Source: Frigoribacterium sp. PvP032 (GTDB taxonomy: Bacteria > Actinomycetota > Actinomycetes > Actinomycetales > Microbacteriaceae). Taken from it: a stretch of DNA of 64,000 nt. The translations under genes and the position numbers were made by a program. Location: NCBI RefSeq assembly GCF_017833035.1, contig NZ_JAFIBM010000001.1:620001-684000 (forward strand), given 5' to 3'. Shown here piece after piece: positions 34,122 through 42,108 of this stretch (position 1 is the first letter of the stretch; every line of letters starts with the position of its first letter). The notes under the pieces are model-generated. The model was not told the origin of the DNA. It saw only the letters and a program-made list of their open reading frames with translations, and made no database searches.

Positions 34122-34189
34122 TGTCGCATCACGTTCCGAGCATCACGTCCTGCCATGACGAGACGCGATGCTCGGAACCCGATGCGACA
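34122..34189. repeat. 27-bp-arm palindrome
   Basis: Arms 34122-34148 and 34163-34189 pair at about 25 of 27 positions (TGTCGCATC outer, GTTCCGAGCATC inner). The 338-bp divergent gap 33994-34331 holds this, the inverted repeat at 34043 and the family A copy at 34216. No gene is visible. Confidence 0.85.
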
Positions 34190-34215
34190 CGTGCGGCACG
34201 CGTCCTGCGCGCGCA

Positions 34216-34277
34216 CACCCGTCGAACCCGCGCGGACCCGTCGGCGCGCGCGAGGGTGCGCGCGGGTTCGACGGGTG
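34216..34277. repeat. Family A inverted repeat (perfect 18-bp arms)
   Basis: CACCCGTCGAACCCGCGC (34216-34233) pairs perfectly with 34260-34277. It is the only copy of family A between two divergent genes. Confidence 0.88.
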
Positions 34278-34331
34278 CGGAGTGCGCTGCGCACTGCGGC
34301 CCGCCCTGGCGCGCTGCAATAGTGTCGGGAC

Positions 34332-34661
34332 GTGACGATCACTCCGCGGGCCGGCCGCCGCCTCCTGCGGGCCGCCGTCGCGCTGGCCGCTGCCGGTGCG
34401 GTGATGCTCGGGCTCGCGGTGCTCCTGACCTGGTGGACCGACCTCACGGCCGGCGGCTCCGCCCGGTACAGCTCGGTGCCGCAGCCGGACTGGTCCACCG
34501 TCCGGCTGATCGCGGGCAACGCGCTGACCCTCGGCGCGGGCGTCCTCCTCGCGACGACCCTCGTCGTCGGCGTCGTGGGACTCGTCCGCCTCGTGCGCGT
34601 GCGGCGGCCGCGGCGGCACGACGACGTACGCCGGCTGCCGTCCGACGAGAGCCCCGCATGA
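34332..34661 (+). CDS. Small membrane protein, function unknown
   Basis: The 109-residue protein starts with GTG at 34332. It has two hydrophobic helices (AVALAAAGAVMLGLAVLLTW and GAGVLLATTLVVGVVGLVRL) separated by a short extracytoplasmic loop, and an Arg-rich C-terminal tail. It overlaps the next gene by four bases (ATGA), so the two are a coupled pair. I do not recognise the family. Confidence 0.7.
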   Translation: MTITPRAGRRLLRAAVALAAAGAVMLGLAVLLTWWTDLTAGGSARYSSVPQPDWSTVRLIAGNALTLGAGVLLATTLVVGVVGLVRLVRVRRPRRHDDVRRLPSDESPA

Positions 34662-35344
34662 CCGGCGACACCGGCGACACCGGCACGCCCGCACCCGACG
34701 AGCCAGGCGCACCGGACGCACCCGTCGAGCCCGAGCCCGACGCACCCCTCCCCTCCGGCTGGGTGCGGATCGGCGAGCGCGGCTGGTGGTCGTCGTGGGC
34801 CGGCTACAGCGCGGTCTTCGTCGTCACGATGATCGCCTACTTCGGCGCGCAGGCCGGCCGGTTCTTCGACGGCCTCGTGCCGTTCCCGAGCAACCTGCTG
34901 CTCGGCGCCGTGCTGATCGCGGCCCTGATGTGGGTCGTCACGGCGGTGCGGAACGCGATCTACCCACAGCCCTGGGTGAACCTCGACACGGATCAGCTCC
35001 GTGCCGGCAGCCGCCGCACCGTCGCGCTCGCCGACGTCGACCGCGCACTCGTGCCGCTCGACCCTGCCTTGCGGTCGGACGTGCTCGTGCTCCGCCTGAC
35101 CGCGAAGGAGGCGCGGGTCGAGATCATCCTGCGCGACCGGCGGGGCCCACGCCTCGACGGCACCTCCACCCGGGTGCTCGCGGAGGCGCTCCGCCGCACC
35201 GCCGTCGCGATGCCGACCTCGTCGAACGACCCGACGGGCCGCTTCGGCCGCTACAACTTCCCCGGGCACATCGGCCTCCACGACGCGATCGCGCTCGTGG
35301 AGCACCCGCCCGCGCCCGGAGCGCCGCTGCCCGCCTCCTGGTGA
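34658..35344 (+). CDS. Membrane protein with a cytosolic domain, function unknown
   Basis: The 228-residue protein starts in an ATGA overlap with the small membrane protein. An acidic Pro-rich leader is followed by two membrane helices (SAVFVVTMIAYFGAQAG and LLLGAVLIAALMWVVTAV) and a ~110-residue soluble domain of alternating strands and helices (RTVALADVDRALVPLDP, VLRLTAKEARVEIILRDRRG). The domain arrangement resembles PH-like membrane proteins, but no family could be named. Confidence 0.72.
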   Translation: MTGDTGDTGTPAPDEPGAPDAPVEPEPDAPLPSGWVRIGERGWWSSWAGYSAVFVVTMIAYFGAQAGRFFDGLVPFPSNLLLGAVLIAALMWVVTAVRNAIYPQPWVNLDTDQLRAGSRRTVALADVDRALVPLDPALRSDVLVLRLTAKEARVEIILRDRRGPRLDGTSTRVLAEALRRTAVAMPTSSNDPTGRFGRYNFPGHIGLHDAIALVEHPPAPGAPLPASW

Positions 35345-35405
35345 GCTCGCGCTGCCGCACCCGCCGCAGCCGCAGCCGCAGCCGCGGTACGCGCTGACCC
35401 GCCGG

Positions 35406-35507
35406 CACCCGCCGAACCCGCGCGGACCCGCCGGGGCCGCGCGGACCCGGCGAACCCGCGCGGACCCCTCCGCGCGCTCGAGGGTGCGCGCGGGTTCGAC
35501 GGGTGCG
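35406..35507. repeat. Family A repeat with amplified left arm
   Basis: The left-arm unit (C)CCGCCGAACCCGCGCGGACCC is repeated about three times before a single right arm (GCGCGGGTTCGACGGGTGCG). It sits between convergent genes. This mirrors the right-arm amplification at 13196-13320. Confidence 0.8.
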
Positions 35508-35549
35508 GCCGTGAGCCGCGCAGCGCAGCGGTGCGGCAGCGGCGCGCGG

Positions 35550-37196
35550 CTAGCGCAGGCGCGCGGCGCGCGCGGCCCACGCGCGGCGGCTGGTCTTGCC
35601 GGCGTCGTCGCGCACGGGCTCGTCCACGAGCCACAGCGCAGCCGGACGCCGCTCGGGGTCCAGCCGCTGCCGCGCCCACGCGAGCAGCACCTCCGCGGTC
35701 ACGTCAGCACCAGCACACCCGCCAGCACCGGCACCCTGGCCAGCACCAGCACCAGCACCAGCACCAGCACCAGCACCAGCACCAGCACCCGCACCCGCAC
35801 CAGAGCCAGCACCCACGCCCGCCACGTCGACCACGGCCTCGATCCGCTGGCCGAGGTCGTCGTCGGCGACTCCGAACGCGACCGCGCCGCGCACGGCGGG
35901 ATGCGCCTCCAGCACCCGCTCGACCTCGGTCGGGTGCACGTTGACGCCGCCGCGCAGCACGACGTCGTCGGCGCGGTCCACCAGGTGCAGCCACCCGTCG
36001 TCGTCGAGGAGGCCGAGGTCGCCGAGGGTGTCCCAGCCGTCCTCGGTCCGGGCGGAGCGGCCGCCGAGGTACCGGTACGTCGGGTCTCCCGCGCGCCGGA
36101 GCCACACCTGCCCGACCGTGCCCGCGGGCAGGTCGTCGCCGGCGGCCGAGCGGACGGCGACGCTCGTGCCGCCGCCCGGCCGCCCCACGCTGCCGGGGTG
36201 CTCGAGCCACTCGTCGCCGCGGATCGACAGGACGCCGTTCGACTCGCTCCCGGCGTAGACCTCGACGACGCGCTCGGCACCGACCCAGTCCATGAACCGG
36301 CGCTTGAGGTCGGGCGGGCACGGCGCTCCTAGGTGCAGCACCGTCTCGAGCGACGAGAGGTCGGCGGCGGTGCGTTCGTCGGCGGGCAGGCGCAGCAGCC
36401 GGTGCATCATCGTCGGGACGAGCAGCGCCCAGGTCACCCCGTGCGCCGCGATCGCCCGAAGCACCCGCCGCTCGTCGAAGCGCGGCAGCAGCACGAGCTC
36501 GTGCCCCGTCAGCAGCCCGCGGAACGCGTACGTGAAGGTCGCCGAGTGCGTCAGCGGCCCGGTGACGAGCTGCACCCGGTCGCGCGGCAGGAACGACGCG
36601 ACGGCGACCGACGGGTCGAGCAGCGCGGGCGCGGCCGCCAGCACGACCTTGGGCCGGCCGGTCGACCCCGACGAGGTCGGCGCCTTCCAGCTCGAGGCCC
36701 ATGCGTCCGGCAGAGGAGGCGCGTCACCGGCCACCGGGGGAGGCGCCCAGCCCGCAGGCACCCACGGCACCTCCCCGGCACCACCGGCACCGGCGCCACC
36801 AGCAGCCGCGTCGGCACCGGCGCCACCAGCACCCGCGCCGGCACCCGCACCCGCACCCGCACACGCCGACCGCACCCCCACCACCAACGCCGGCCGCACC
36901 AGCGCCTCCAGCTCGGCTCGCTCCGCGGCGTCGAGCCCGAGCGAGATCGGCTGCGGCGTCGCCCCGCACTTCCAGATCGCGGCGCAGACGACGATCATCT
37001 CGACCGTGTTCGGCAGGGCGACCGTCAAGAGCGAGTCCTGGCCGACGCCGAGGTCGACGTAGGCGCTGGCGAGCACCGAGGAGGCGCGATCGAGCTGGGA
37101 GGCGGTCAGCGTCCCCGCGTCGTCGCGGGCCACCACGCGGTCGGGGTCGGCCTCAGCGAGCCCCGTGACGATGCGCGAGATCGACTGCCGCGCCAT
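35550..37196 (-). CDS. AMP-dependent acyl-CoA synthetase/ligase in the nit1 cluster
   Basis: This 548-residue ANL-superfamily enzyme has the P-loop SSGSTGRPKVVLA, the adenylate motif YAGSESNG, the WDTLGDLGLLDDDG region and the C-terminal catalytic lysine near DDAGKTSRR. It should activate a carboxylate as acyl-AMP and load it on CoA. Two Gly/Ala low-complexity inserts interrupt the fold: residues ~145-175 and a long (GA)n tract near residue 460-490, encoded by GGTGCT-type hexamer repeats at about 36780-36860 and 35703-35815. ATG 37196 has a GGAGGG ribosome site and lies inside the end of the glycosyltransferase gene (44-base overlap), so the genes are coupled. Confidence 0.92.
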   Translation of the reverse strand: MARQSISRIVTGLAEADPDRVVARDDAGTLTASQLDRASSVLASAYVDLGVGQDSLLTVALPNTVEMIVVCAAIWKCGATPQPISLGLDAAERAELEALVRPALVVGVRSACAGAGAGAGAGAGGAGADAAAGGAGAGGAGEVPWVPAGWAPPPVAGDAPPLPDAWASSWKAPTSSGSTGRPKVVLAAAPALLDPSVAVASFLPRDRVQLVTGPLTHSATFTYAFRGLLTGHELVLLPRFDERRVLRAIAAHGVTWALLVPTMMHRLLRLPADERTAADLSSLETVLHLGAPCPPDLKRRFMDWVGAERVVEVYAGSESNGVLSIRGDEWLEHPGSVGRPGGGTSVAVRSAAGDDLPAGTVGQVWLRRAGDPTYRYLGGRSARTEDGWDTLGDLGLLDDDGWLHLVDRADDVVLRGGVNVHPTEVERVLEAHPAVRGAVAFGVADDDLGQRIEAVVDVAGVGAGSGAGAGAGAGAGAGAGAGAGAGQGAGAGGCAGADVTAEVLLAWARQRLDPERRPAALWLVDEPVRDDAGKTSRRAWAARAARLR

Positions 37197-38301
37197 GGTC
37201 GCCCTCCCCGCCGACGGCCTCGTAGAACTGCTCGTGGAGCAGGGCGACGTCGTCCCACGAGTGCGACGCCGCGAGGTCACGGCCGGGACCGGCTGCGGGG
37301 CCGGACCCGTCGAGCGCGGCGACCAGCGCCTCCTCGATCGACGGGGGGTCGGCCGCGTAGGCGACCGTCGGGCCGAAGACCTCGCGCAGCACCGGCAGGT
37401 CGCGGGCGACGACGGGCACGCCGGCGGCGAGGGCCTCCATCGCGGCGAGGCCGAAGCCCTCCTTGGTCGAGACGAAGGCGAGCGCGCCGGCGGCGGCCAC
37501 GAGCGAGGGCAGCTCGTCGTCGTCGACCACGCCGAGCACGACGGGGTCGAGGCCGAGCTCGGCGATGCGGGCGTCGACCCTGGCGCGGTAGTCGCGGTAG
37601 TCGAACAGGGTCTCGCCGCCGCCGAAGACGAGGCGCACGTCGGGCCGGCGACGCTGCAGCAGCGCGAACGCCTCGACCAGGTCGAGGCTTCCCTTGCGCG
37701 GCTCGATGCCGCCGAGCGCCAGGACGTACTCGCCGAGCCGGTCGCGCCAGCGTGTCCGGTCGCCGTCGCCCGAGGGGCCGGCCGCCGCGGCGAACCGCGC
37801 CGAGTCGACGCCGTTCGGGATCACCGTCGGCGTGAGTCCCCAGCCGCGCTCGACGTCGGCGGCGACGGCGGCGGACACGCAGATGCGGGCGAGCGGGCCG
37901 CGGACCGCCTCGTCGTGGCAGCGCACGAGCTCGGGCGTCGTGAACTCGTCGAGGTGGTGGATCGTCCGGAGGCACGGGCCGACCGCGTTGGCCGAGATGC
38001 AGTCCTGCGCGTGCACGACGTCGTGCTGCTCGCGCACGCGGGCGTCCGCGAACGCGGCCCCCATCGTCTCGATCGACCGGGCGATGCGGTCGCCGACGGA
38101 CTCGTCGTCGCGTGCCTCGAACGGCACCACGCGGATGCGCACGGCTGGGTCGACACGGCGGAAGAACGCCTGGTCGCCGCCGCGTCCGAGGGTCCAGACC
38201 GTGACGTCGTGGCCTCGCCGGGCCAGCGCCTCCGACAGGGCCAGTGCGTGCACGACGCCGCCACGCGGCTTCGTCGAGTAGGTCACCTGCGCGATCCGCA
38301 T
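37153..38301 (-). CDS. MSMEG_0565-family glycosyltransferase (nit1 cluster)
   Basis: The 382-residue GT4-type (GT-B fold) glycosyltransferase has the N-terminal acceptor motif KPRGGVVHALALSEALARRG and the donor-binding EX7E region STKEGFGLAAMEALAAGVPV. Its neighbours identify it as the MSMEG_0565 member of the nit1 cluster, which usually carries exactly one glycosyltransferase. It is expected to glycosylate the pathway product. The gene starts within a 15-bp tandem repeat (38298-38375) that also contains the stop of the next gene upstream. Confidence 0.9.
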   Translation of the reverse strand: MRIAQVTYSTKPRGGVVHALALSEALARRGHDVTVWTLGRGGDQAFFRRVDPAVRIRVVPFEARDDESVGDRIARSIETMGAAFADARVREQHDVVHAQDCISANAVGPCLRTIHHLDEFTTPELVRCHDEAVRGPLARICVSAAVAADVERGWGLTPTVIPNGVDSARFAAAAGPSGDGDRTRWRDRLGEYVLALGGIEPRKGSLDLVEAFALLQRRRPDVRLVFGGGETLFDYRDYRARVDARIAELGLDPVVLGVVDDDELPSLVAAAGALAFVSTKEGFGLAAMEALAAGVPVVARDLPVLREVFGPTVAYAADPPSIEEALVAALDGSGPAAGPGRDLAASHSWDDVALLHEQFYEAVGGEGDHGAAVDLAHRHGAR

Positions 38302-38375
38302 CAGCGCACCGGCCGCATCAGCGCGCAGCCGGCATCAGCACAGCCCGCATCAGCGCAGCCCGCATCAGCGCAGGC
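38298..38375. repeat. 15-17 bp tandem repeat spanning a start and a stop codon
   Basis: Five copies of a unit like GCATCAGCGCAGCCC start at 38298 and run to about 38375. They include the ATG of the glycosyltransferase and the stop codon plus last codons of the nitrilase-like gene. Confidence 0.8.
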
Positions 38376-39231
38376 CGCTCTCGTAGGCGGCCGGCACGCG
38401 CTGGCGGAGGTGGTCCATGGTGCGGCGGGCCCGAGCGGCGTCGGCGGCGACGTCCGCCGTGGCGACGGCCAGGCCGCCCTTCGCCCACGTCTTGGCGACG
38501 ATCTCGCCGGCCGGGTCGACGACCTTCGCCTGCCCGAGGAACCTCAGCCCGCCGAGCACCCCCGTCTGGTTCGACGACACGAGCCAGAGCTGGTTCTCGG
38601 CGGCCCTGGCGCAGTCGTAGAGGTCGAAGAGGTGGGCCTGGCGGTCGTTCCGGAGGCGGTCCGAACGGTCCGTGACGCTGGCCGGCCAGGCGCTCAGGCA
38701 GACGAGCAGCTCGGCGTCCGCGAGCGCCAGGGTGCGCGACGACTCGGGGAACGTCTTGTCGAAGTCGATCATCAGGCCGAGGCGGCCGACGGGGGTGTCG
38801 ACCGGGACGAACCCGGTGCCGGCGCGGTACACCTCGGACTCGCCGAGGGGCAGGTGCACCTTGCGGTGCGAGCCGAGCACGCGGCCGCCCTGCACGCAGA
38901 CGGCGCTGTTGTAGCGGACGTCCTCGCCGCCCTCGAGGGCCCGCTCGGTGACGCCGAAGCAGACCGTCATGTCGCCGGCGAGGTCGGCGACGACCTGCAC
39001 CTCGGGCCCGTCGATCTCGACCGCGGGCGGCAGCAGGGAATCCGGATCCGAGGAGGCGCCGCCAGGATGCACGAGGTCGAGCAGGTACCCGCCCACGGTC
39101 GCGTCGGGCAGCACGAGCAGGTCGACCCCGCGGGCGCGCGCCTGCTCGACCATGCCGGGCAGCTTCGCGAGCGTCCGCTCGACGTCCCGGCCGAAGTGCG
39201 CGGCGACGGCTCCCATCGTGATCTCGGCCAT
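38365..39231 (-). CDS. Nitrilase-fold pseudoenzyme (catalytic Cys and Glu lost)
   Basis: This 288-residue carbon-nitrogen hydrolase-fold protein is clearly homologous to the intact nitrilase at 40927-41838. Two residues of the Glu-Lys-Cys triad are replaced: Glu by Asp43 (LPDATVGGY against FPEAAIGGY) and Cys by Asp156 (MIDFDKTFPE against QICYDKAFPE). Lys124 (SHRKVHLP) is kept. Without the cysteine no thioester chemistry is possible, so it is probably a structural or regulatory partner of the active paralogue, since nitrilases assemble into dimers and spirals. The frame is open and well conserved, which argues against decay. Confidence 0.9.
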   Translation of the reverse strand: MAEITMGAVAAHFGRDVERTLAKLPGMVEQARARGVDLLVLPDATVGGYLLDLVHPGGASSDPDSLLPPAVEIDGPEVQVVADLAGDMTVCFGVTERALEGGEDVRYNSAVCVQGGRVLGSHRKVHLPLGESEVYRAGTGFVPVDTPVGRLGLMIDFDKTFPESSRTLALADAELLVCLSAWPASVTDRSDRLRNDRQAHLFDLYDCARAAENQLWLVSSNQTGVLGGLRFLGQAKVVDPAGEIVAKTWAKGGLAVATADVAADAARARRTMDHLRQRVPAAYESGLR

Positions 39232-39240
39232 GGCGTCAGG

Positions 39241-40575
39241 CTAGCCCGCGGCCACGGCCTCCTCCGCGAGCACGGACCGGCCCTCGAGCGACGACCGACC
39301 CGCCGGCTCCGCGCGTCCCGACCGCCCCGCCCGCGCCGCGATGCTCTCGGCGACGTGCGCCGCGTCGCGGGCGATCGCCTCGAAGCGCCCCGACCCCCAG
39401 GTGTGCAGCCACGGCAGCCCGAGGAAGTGCAGGCCCGGCGCGGTGGTGCTGCCGCGCTGGTGGGTCGGGGTGCCGCCTCCGTCGAAGACCCCGACCTGCA
39501 CCCACGACCAGTCGGCCTCGAACCCGGCCGACCACACGACGCTCGTGATGCCCGCCTCGCGGAGGTCGAGGCCCGTCACCTCGGCCTCGGGTCGCCAGAC
39601 CGGCACGTAGCGCGGCTCGACGGGCGCGTCGACGCCGGTGCGCTCGATGAACCGGTCGATGTCGGTCTTGATCGACTCCATCACCGAGTCCGCGTGGTCG
39701 AGCGACGCCTCCGCGGTCGGGCTGAAGGTCAGCGCGGTGCCCTCGGCGCCGGTCAGCCGGCCGTAGAGCCGCATGCCCTCGAGCGCGAACGCTCGCAGGT
39801 CGATGTCGCGGCCGCCGTCGCGACCGGTCATGTAGTGGTTGGTCGACTCGCGCTTGGTGAGGCCGCCGACCTGGGCCTGCACCGGGATGTCGTAGACGCC
39901 CATGTCGCTCAGCCAGGCGATGCAGTCGCGCCCGCGGTAGAAGCGGGCGCAGCGAGGAGCCGAGCCGAGCGCGAGGTGCACCTGGCGCCCGGCGAGGTGC
40001 AGGTCCTCGGCGATCTGGGCGCCCGACTGGCCGGAGCCGACGACGAGCACGCCGCCCTCGGGCAGCGCCTGCGGCGAGCGGTAGTCGGCGGAGTGCACCT
40101 GCACGACGTCGTCCGACACCCCCGCGGCGACCGCCGGCAGCACCGGCCGGTGGTAGCCGCCGGTGGCGAGCACGACCTGGTCGGCGACGATCGTGCCCTG
40201 GTCGGTGACGACCTCGAACCCGCCCGCGGCCGACTCCCGCAGCCGGGTGACGAGCACGCCCTCGACGACGGGGGCGTCGAAGGAGGCGGCGTACCGGCGG
40301 ATCCAGGCGTGCACCTCGTCGCGGCCCATGAAGCCGTCGGGGTCGTCGCCGTCGTAGGCGAAGCCCGGCAGCACGCACTGCCAGTTCGGGGTCACGAGCG
40401 TGAAGGCGTCCCAGCGGCGGTCGATCCAGTCGTGGGCGATCGTGTCGCGCTCGAGGACGACGTGGTCGACTCCCTGGCGCGTCAGGTGCCAGCTGATCGA
40501 GAGCCCCGCCTGGCCGCCGCCGACGACGGCGACCTCGACGTGCGTGCCGTCGACGACGCGGCGCGGGGCGGTCAC
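39241..40575 (-). CDS. MSMEG_0569-family flavin-dependent oxidoreductase (nit1 cluster)
   Basis: The 444-residue protein is a two-dinucleotide-domain flavoprotein monooxygenase-like enzyme with an FAD motif at the N-terminus (VAVVGGGQAGLSISWHLT), an NADPH motif (LVVGSGQSGAQIAEDL) and FMO/trk-like spacing. Nit1 clusters always carry one of these, often labelled as a predicted K+-transport flavoprotein. N- or C-oxidation of a pathway intermediate is expected. It starts with GTG overlapping the stop of the MSMEG_0570-like gene (GTGA at 40572-40575). Confidence 0.92.
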   Translation of the reverse strand: MTAPRRVVDGTHVEVAVVGGGQAGLSISWHLTRQGVDHVVLERDTIAHDWIDRRWDAFTLVTPNWQCVLPGFAYDGDDPDGFMGRDEVHAWIRRYAASFDAPVVEGVLVTRLRESAAGGFEVVTDQGTIVADQVVLATGGYHRPVLPAVAAGVSDDVVQVHSADYRSPQALPEGGVLVVGSGQSGAQIAEDLHLAGRQVHLALGSAPRCARFYRGRDCIAWLSDMGVYDIPVQAQVGGLTKRESTNHYMTGRDGGRDIDLRAFALEGMRLYGRLTGAEGTALTFSPTAEASLDHADSVMESIKTDIDRFIERTGVDAPVEPRYVPVWRPEAEVTGLDLREAGITSVVWSAGFEADWSWVQVGVFDGGGTPTHQRGSTTAPGLHFLGLPWLHTWGSGRFEAIARDAAHVAESIAARAGRSGRAEPAGRSSLEGRSVLAEEAVAAG

Positions 40576-40934
40576 GACGACGATCCCGAGGCGCTCGCGA
40601 CGATCGTCGCAGACGATCCTGCAGGAGGCGCGGCTGCGGTCGCCGGGGCAGGCAGCGGCGGGTGCATCTCGAGCACCCGCACCGCGCCTCCTGCGTGCGT
40701 CGCCGCGATCGCGACGATCTCGGCCTGCTGCTGCATCGCGGAGGTGCAGGCGAAGCCGTAGGCCGCGGCGACGCGCTGGCTGGCGATCTGCAACGCGGTC
40801 GTCGAGCGGTCGACGAACTCGGCTAGCGGGTACTCGGCGCCGGGCGCGAGCCAGTCGTGCATCACGAGGCTGGGCGAGTAGCACGACGTCTCGGAGCCGT
40901 CGGGCCAGCGCACCTGGAAGGTCATCTCAGGCAC
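40572..40934 (-). CDS. MSMEG_0570-family small protein (nit1 cluster)
   Basis: The 120-residue protein begins with MPEMTFQVRWPDG, characteristic of the small MSMEG_0570 family found only in nit1 clusters. The conserved part includes the Cys/Tyr segment ETSCYSPSLVMHDWL and the helix TTALQIASQRVAAAYGFACT. GTG 40934 was chosen because GGGGAG lies eight bases upstream and the extra residues match the family. It overlaps the nitrilase stop by eight bases. An Ala/Pro/Ser tail of ~25 residues follows the conserved core. The function is unknown. Confidence 0.88.
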   Translation of the reverse strand: MPEMTFQVRWPDGSETSCYSPSLVMHDWLAPGAEYPLAEFVDRSTTALQIASQRVAAAYGFACTSAMQQQAEIVAIAATHAGGAVRVLEMHPPLPAPATAAAPPAGSSATIVASASGSSS

Positions 40935-41838
40935 GGGCGAGGCTCCCCTCGGCGATGCTCCGGCCAGCGGCGGACGCCGCCTCGGCCTCGCCGGTGCGGT
41001 ACGCGTCGGGCCGCCGGTCGCGCAGGTGGAACATGCCGCCGCGCATCGCCCGGAACGTGCCCTCGACGTCGATCTCGGCGATCGCGAGGCCCGCCTCGAG
41101 CAGGGTCGTGGCGAGCACGACGCCGCCGGGGTCGACCACCTTCGCGTTGCCCACGTAGCGGAGCGAGCCGAAGGTGCCGGCCTGGTTCGAGGCGATCCAG
41201 AAGACCTGGTTGTCGAGCGCGCGGGCAGTGTCGAGCAGGTTGAAGCGGTACGTCCAGCGGTCGTCCTGCAGGTTCTCGGCGGTGGCCGTGCGGGCCACGG
41301 GCCAGGCCGACATGCTGACGATGATCTCCGCGCCGTCCAGGGCCAGCGACCGGGCCGCCTCCGGGAACGCCTTGTCGTAGCAGATCTGCATGCCCAGGCG
41401 GCCGACGGGGGTGTCGAAGGCCTCGTAGACGTCGCCGGCCGAGTACGACATCGCCTCGCCGAGGGGCTGGTGCACCTTGCGGTACGAGCCGTAGATCTGG
41501 CTCCCGTCGAGGCAGACCGCGGCGTTGTAGCGCGTCTCGCCGTCGGCGGCGAGCTCGCAGAAGCCGATGCAGACGACCATGTCGCCGACGAGCTGCTGCA
41601 CGCGGCGCAGCTCGGGGCCGTCGAGCGCGACCGCCGGGGGCAGCGAGCGCGTCGTGGTCTTGAGGGTGTCGCCGTGGTTGCCGAGCGACGACAGGTAGCC
41701 GCCGATCGCGGCCTCGGGGAAGACGAGCAGCTGCACGCCGGCCGCCCTCGCCTCGCCGACGAGGGTCTCGATGAGCTCGTAGTTCTGGTCGAGGTCCCGG
41801 GTGAAGTTCGCCGAGACGGCGGCGACGGTCGTCGACAT
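40927..41838 (-). CDS. Nitrilase-superfamily amidohydrolase of the nit1 cluster
   Basis: This 303-residue enzyme has the full Glu-Lys-Cys triad: Glu42 in FPEAAIGGY, Lys121 in SYRKVHQP and Cys153 in QICYDKAFPE. It corresponds to the Nit1 (sll0784-type) branch, linked in pseudomonads to use of cyanide as nitrogen source and induced by nitrogen starvation in cyanobacteria. It hydrolyses a nitrile or amide to acid and ammonia. ATG 41838 has a GAGGAG ribosome site. It is the first gene of the minus-strand arm and lies 70 bases from a perfect GlnR-type box. Confidence 0.93.
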   Translation of the reverse strand: MSTTVAAVSANFTRDLDQNYELIETLVGEARAAGVQLLVFPEAAIGGYLSSLGNHGDTLKTTTRSLPPAVALDGPELRRVQQLVGDMVVCIGFCELAADGETRYNAAVCLDGSQIYGSYRKVHQPLGEAMSYSAGDVYEAFDTPVGRLGMQICYDKAFPEAARSLALDGAEIIVSMSAWPVARTATAENLQDDRWTYRFNLLDTARALDNQVFWIASNQAGTFGSLRYVGNAKVVDPGGVVLATTLLEAGLAIAEIDVEGTFRAMRGGMFHLRDRRPDAYRTGEAEAASAAGRSIAEGSLARA

Positions 41839-41907
41839 CGTGTCTCCTCTGGTCGGTGGAGGCGGTGGCGCAGGTTCCTGCGGTGCGTCCATCAGACGCC
41901 AGGACCT

Positions 41908-41923
41908 GTTTCCGATTGGTTAC
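41908..41923 (-). promoter_or_regulatory. GlnR-type nitrogen-control box
   Basis: On the minus strand the sequence is GTAAC-CAATCG-GAAAC, an exact match to the published actinobacterial GlnR consensus gTnAC-N6-GaAAc. It lies 70 bases upstream of the nitrilase gene in a locally AT-richer divergent promoter. Regulation by GlnR is inferred; no glnR gene is in the window. Confidence 0.6.
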
Positions 41924-42007
41924 AGCCGGAATAAGAACTCGTGTCGCAGGTCGGGGCCGCAATAGAGAGGCACGATCCGCGCCGCCGAAACAAAACGGCG
42001 AATCCTC

Positions 42008-42023
42008 GTAATCCGCCTGCAAC
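42008..42023 (+). promoter_or_regulatory. Second, weaker GlnR-like site
   Basis: GTAAT-CCGCCT-GCAAC on the plus strand keeps the 6-base spacing but departs from the consensus at two positions. It lies about 90 bases upstream of the MSMEG_0572 gene, so each divergent arm would have its own site. Confidence 0.35.
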
Positions 42024-42108
42024 ACGGCGGTCGAAGACTCGGGACCAGATCCAGGCACCGCAGTTCGACCGGCACCGTCTCGTCCCGACCCCGCAAGGAG
42101 CCCGCACC

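Noticed and set aside
35550-37280. Long plus-strand open frames opposite the acyl-CoA ligase with Val-Leu repeats
   Set aside because: They are shadows of the GA-coding hexamer repeats on the minus strand; no ribosome sites and no recognisable domains.
38298-38375. Possible CRISPR-like array (five ~15 bp units)
   Set aside because: Units are too short and directly adjacent without spacers, and no cas genes are near; it is a simple tandem repeat.
38365-39231. Treating the nitrilase-like gene as a decaying pseudogene
   Set aside because: The frame is intact, spacing and overlaps fit the operon, and conserved non-catalytic motifs are preserved, so a pseudoenzyme is more likely.
37165-40761. 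A 1198-codon open frame on the plus strand across the nit1 minus-strand genes
   Set aside because: Arg/Val/Gly/Asp-rich composition typical of antisense frames in high-GC DNA, opposite four genes with clear families.
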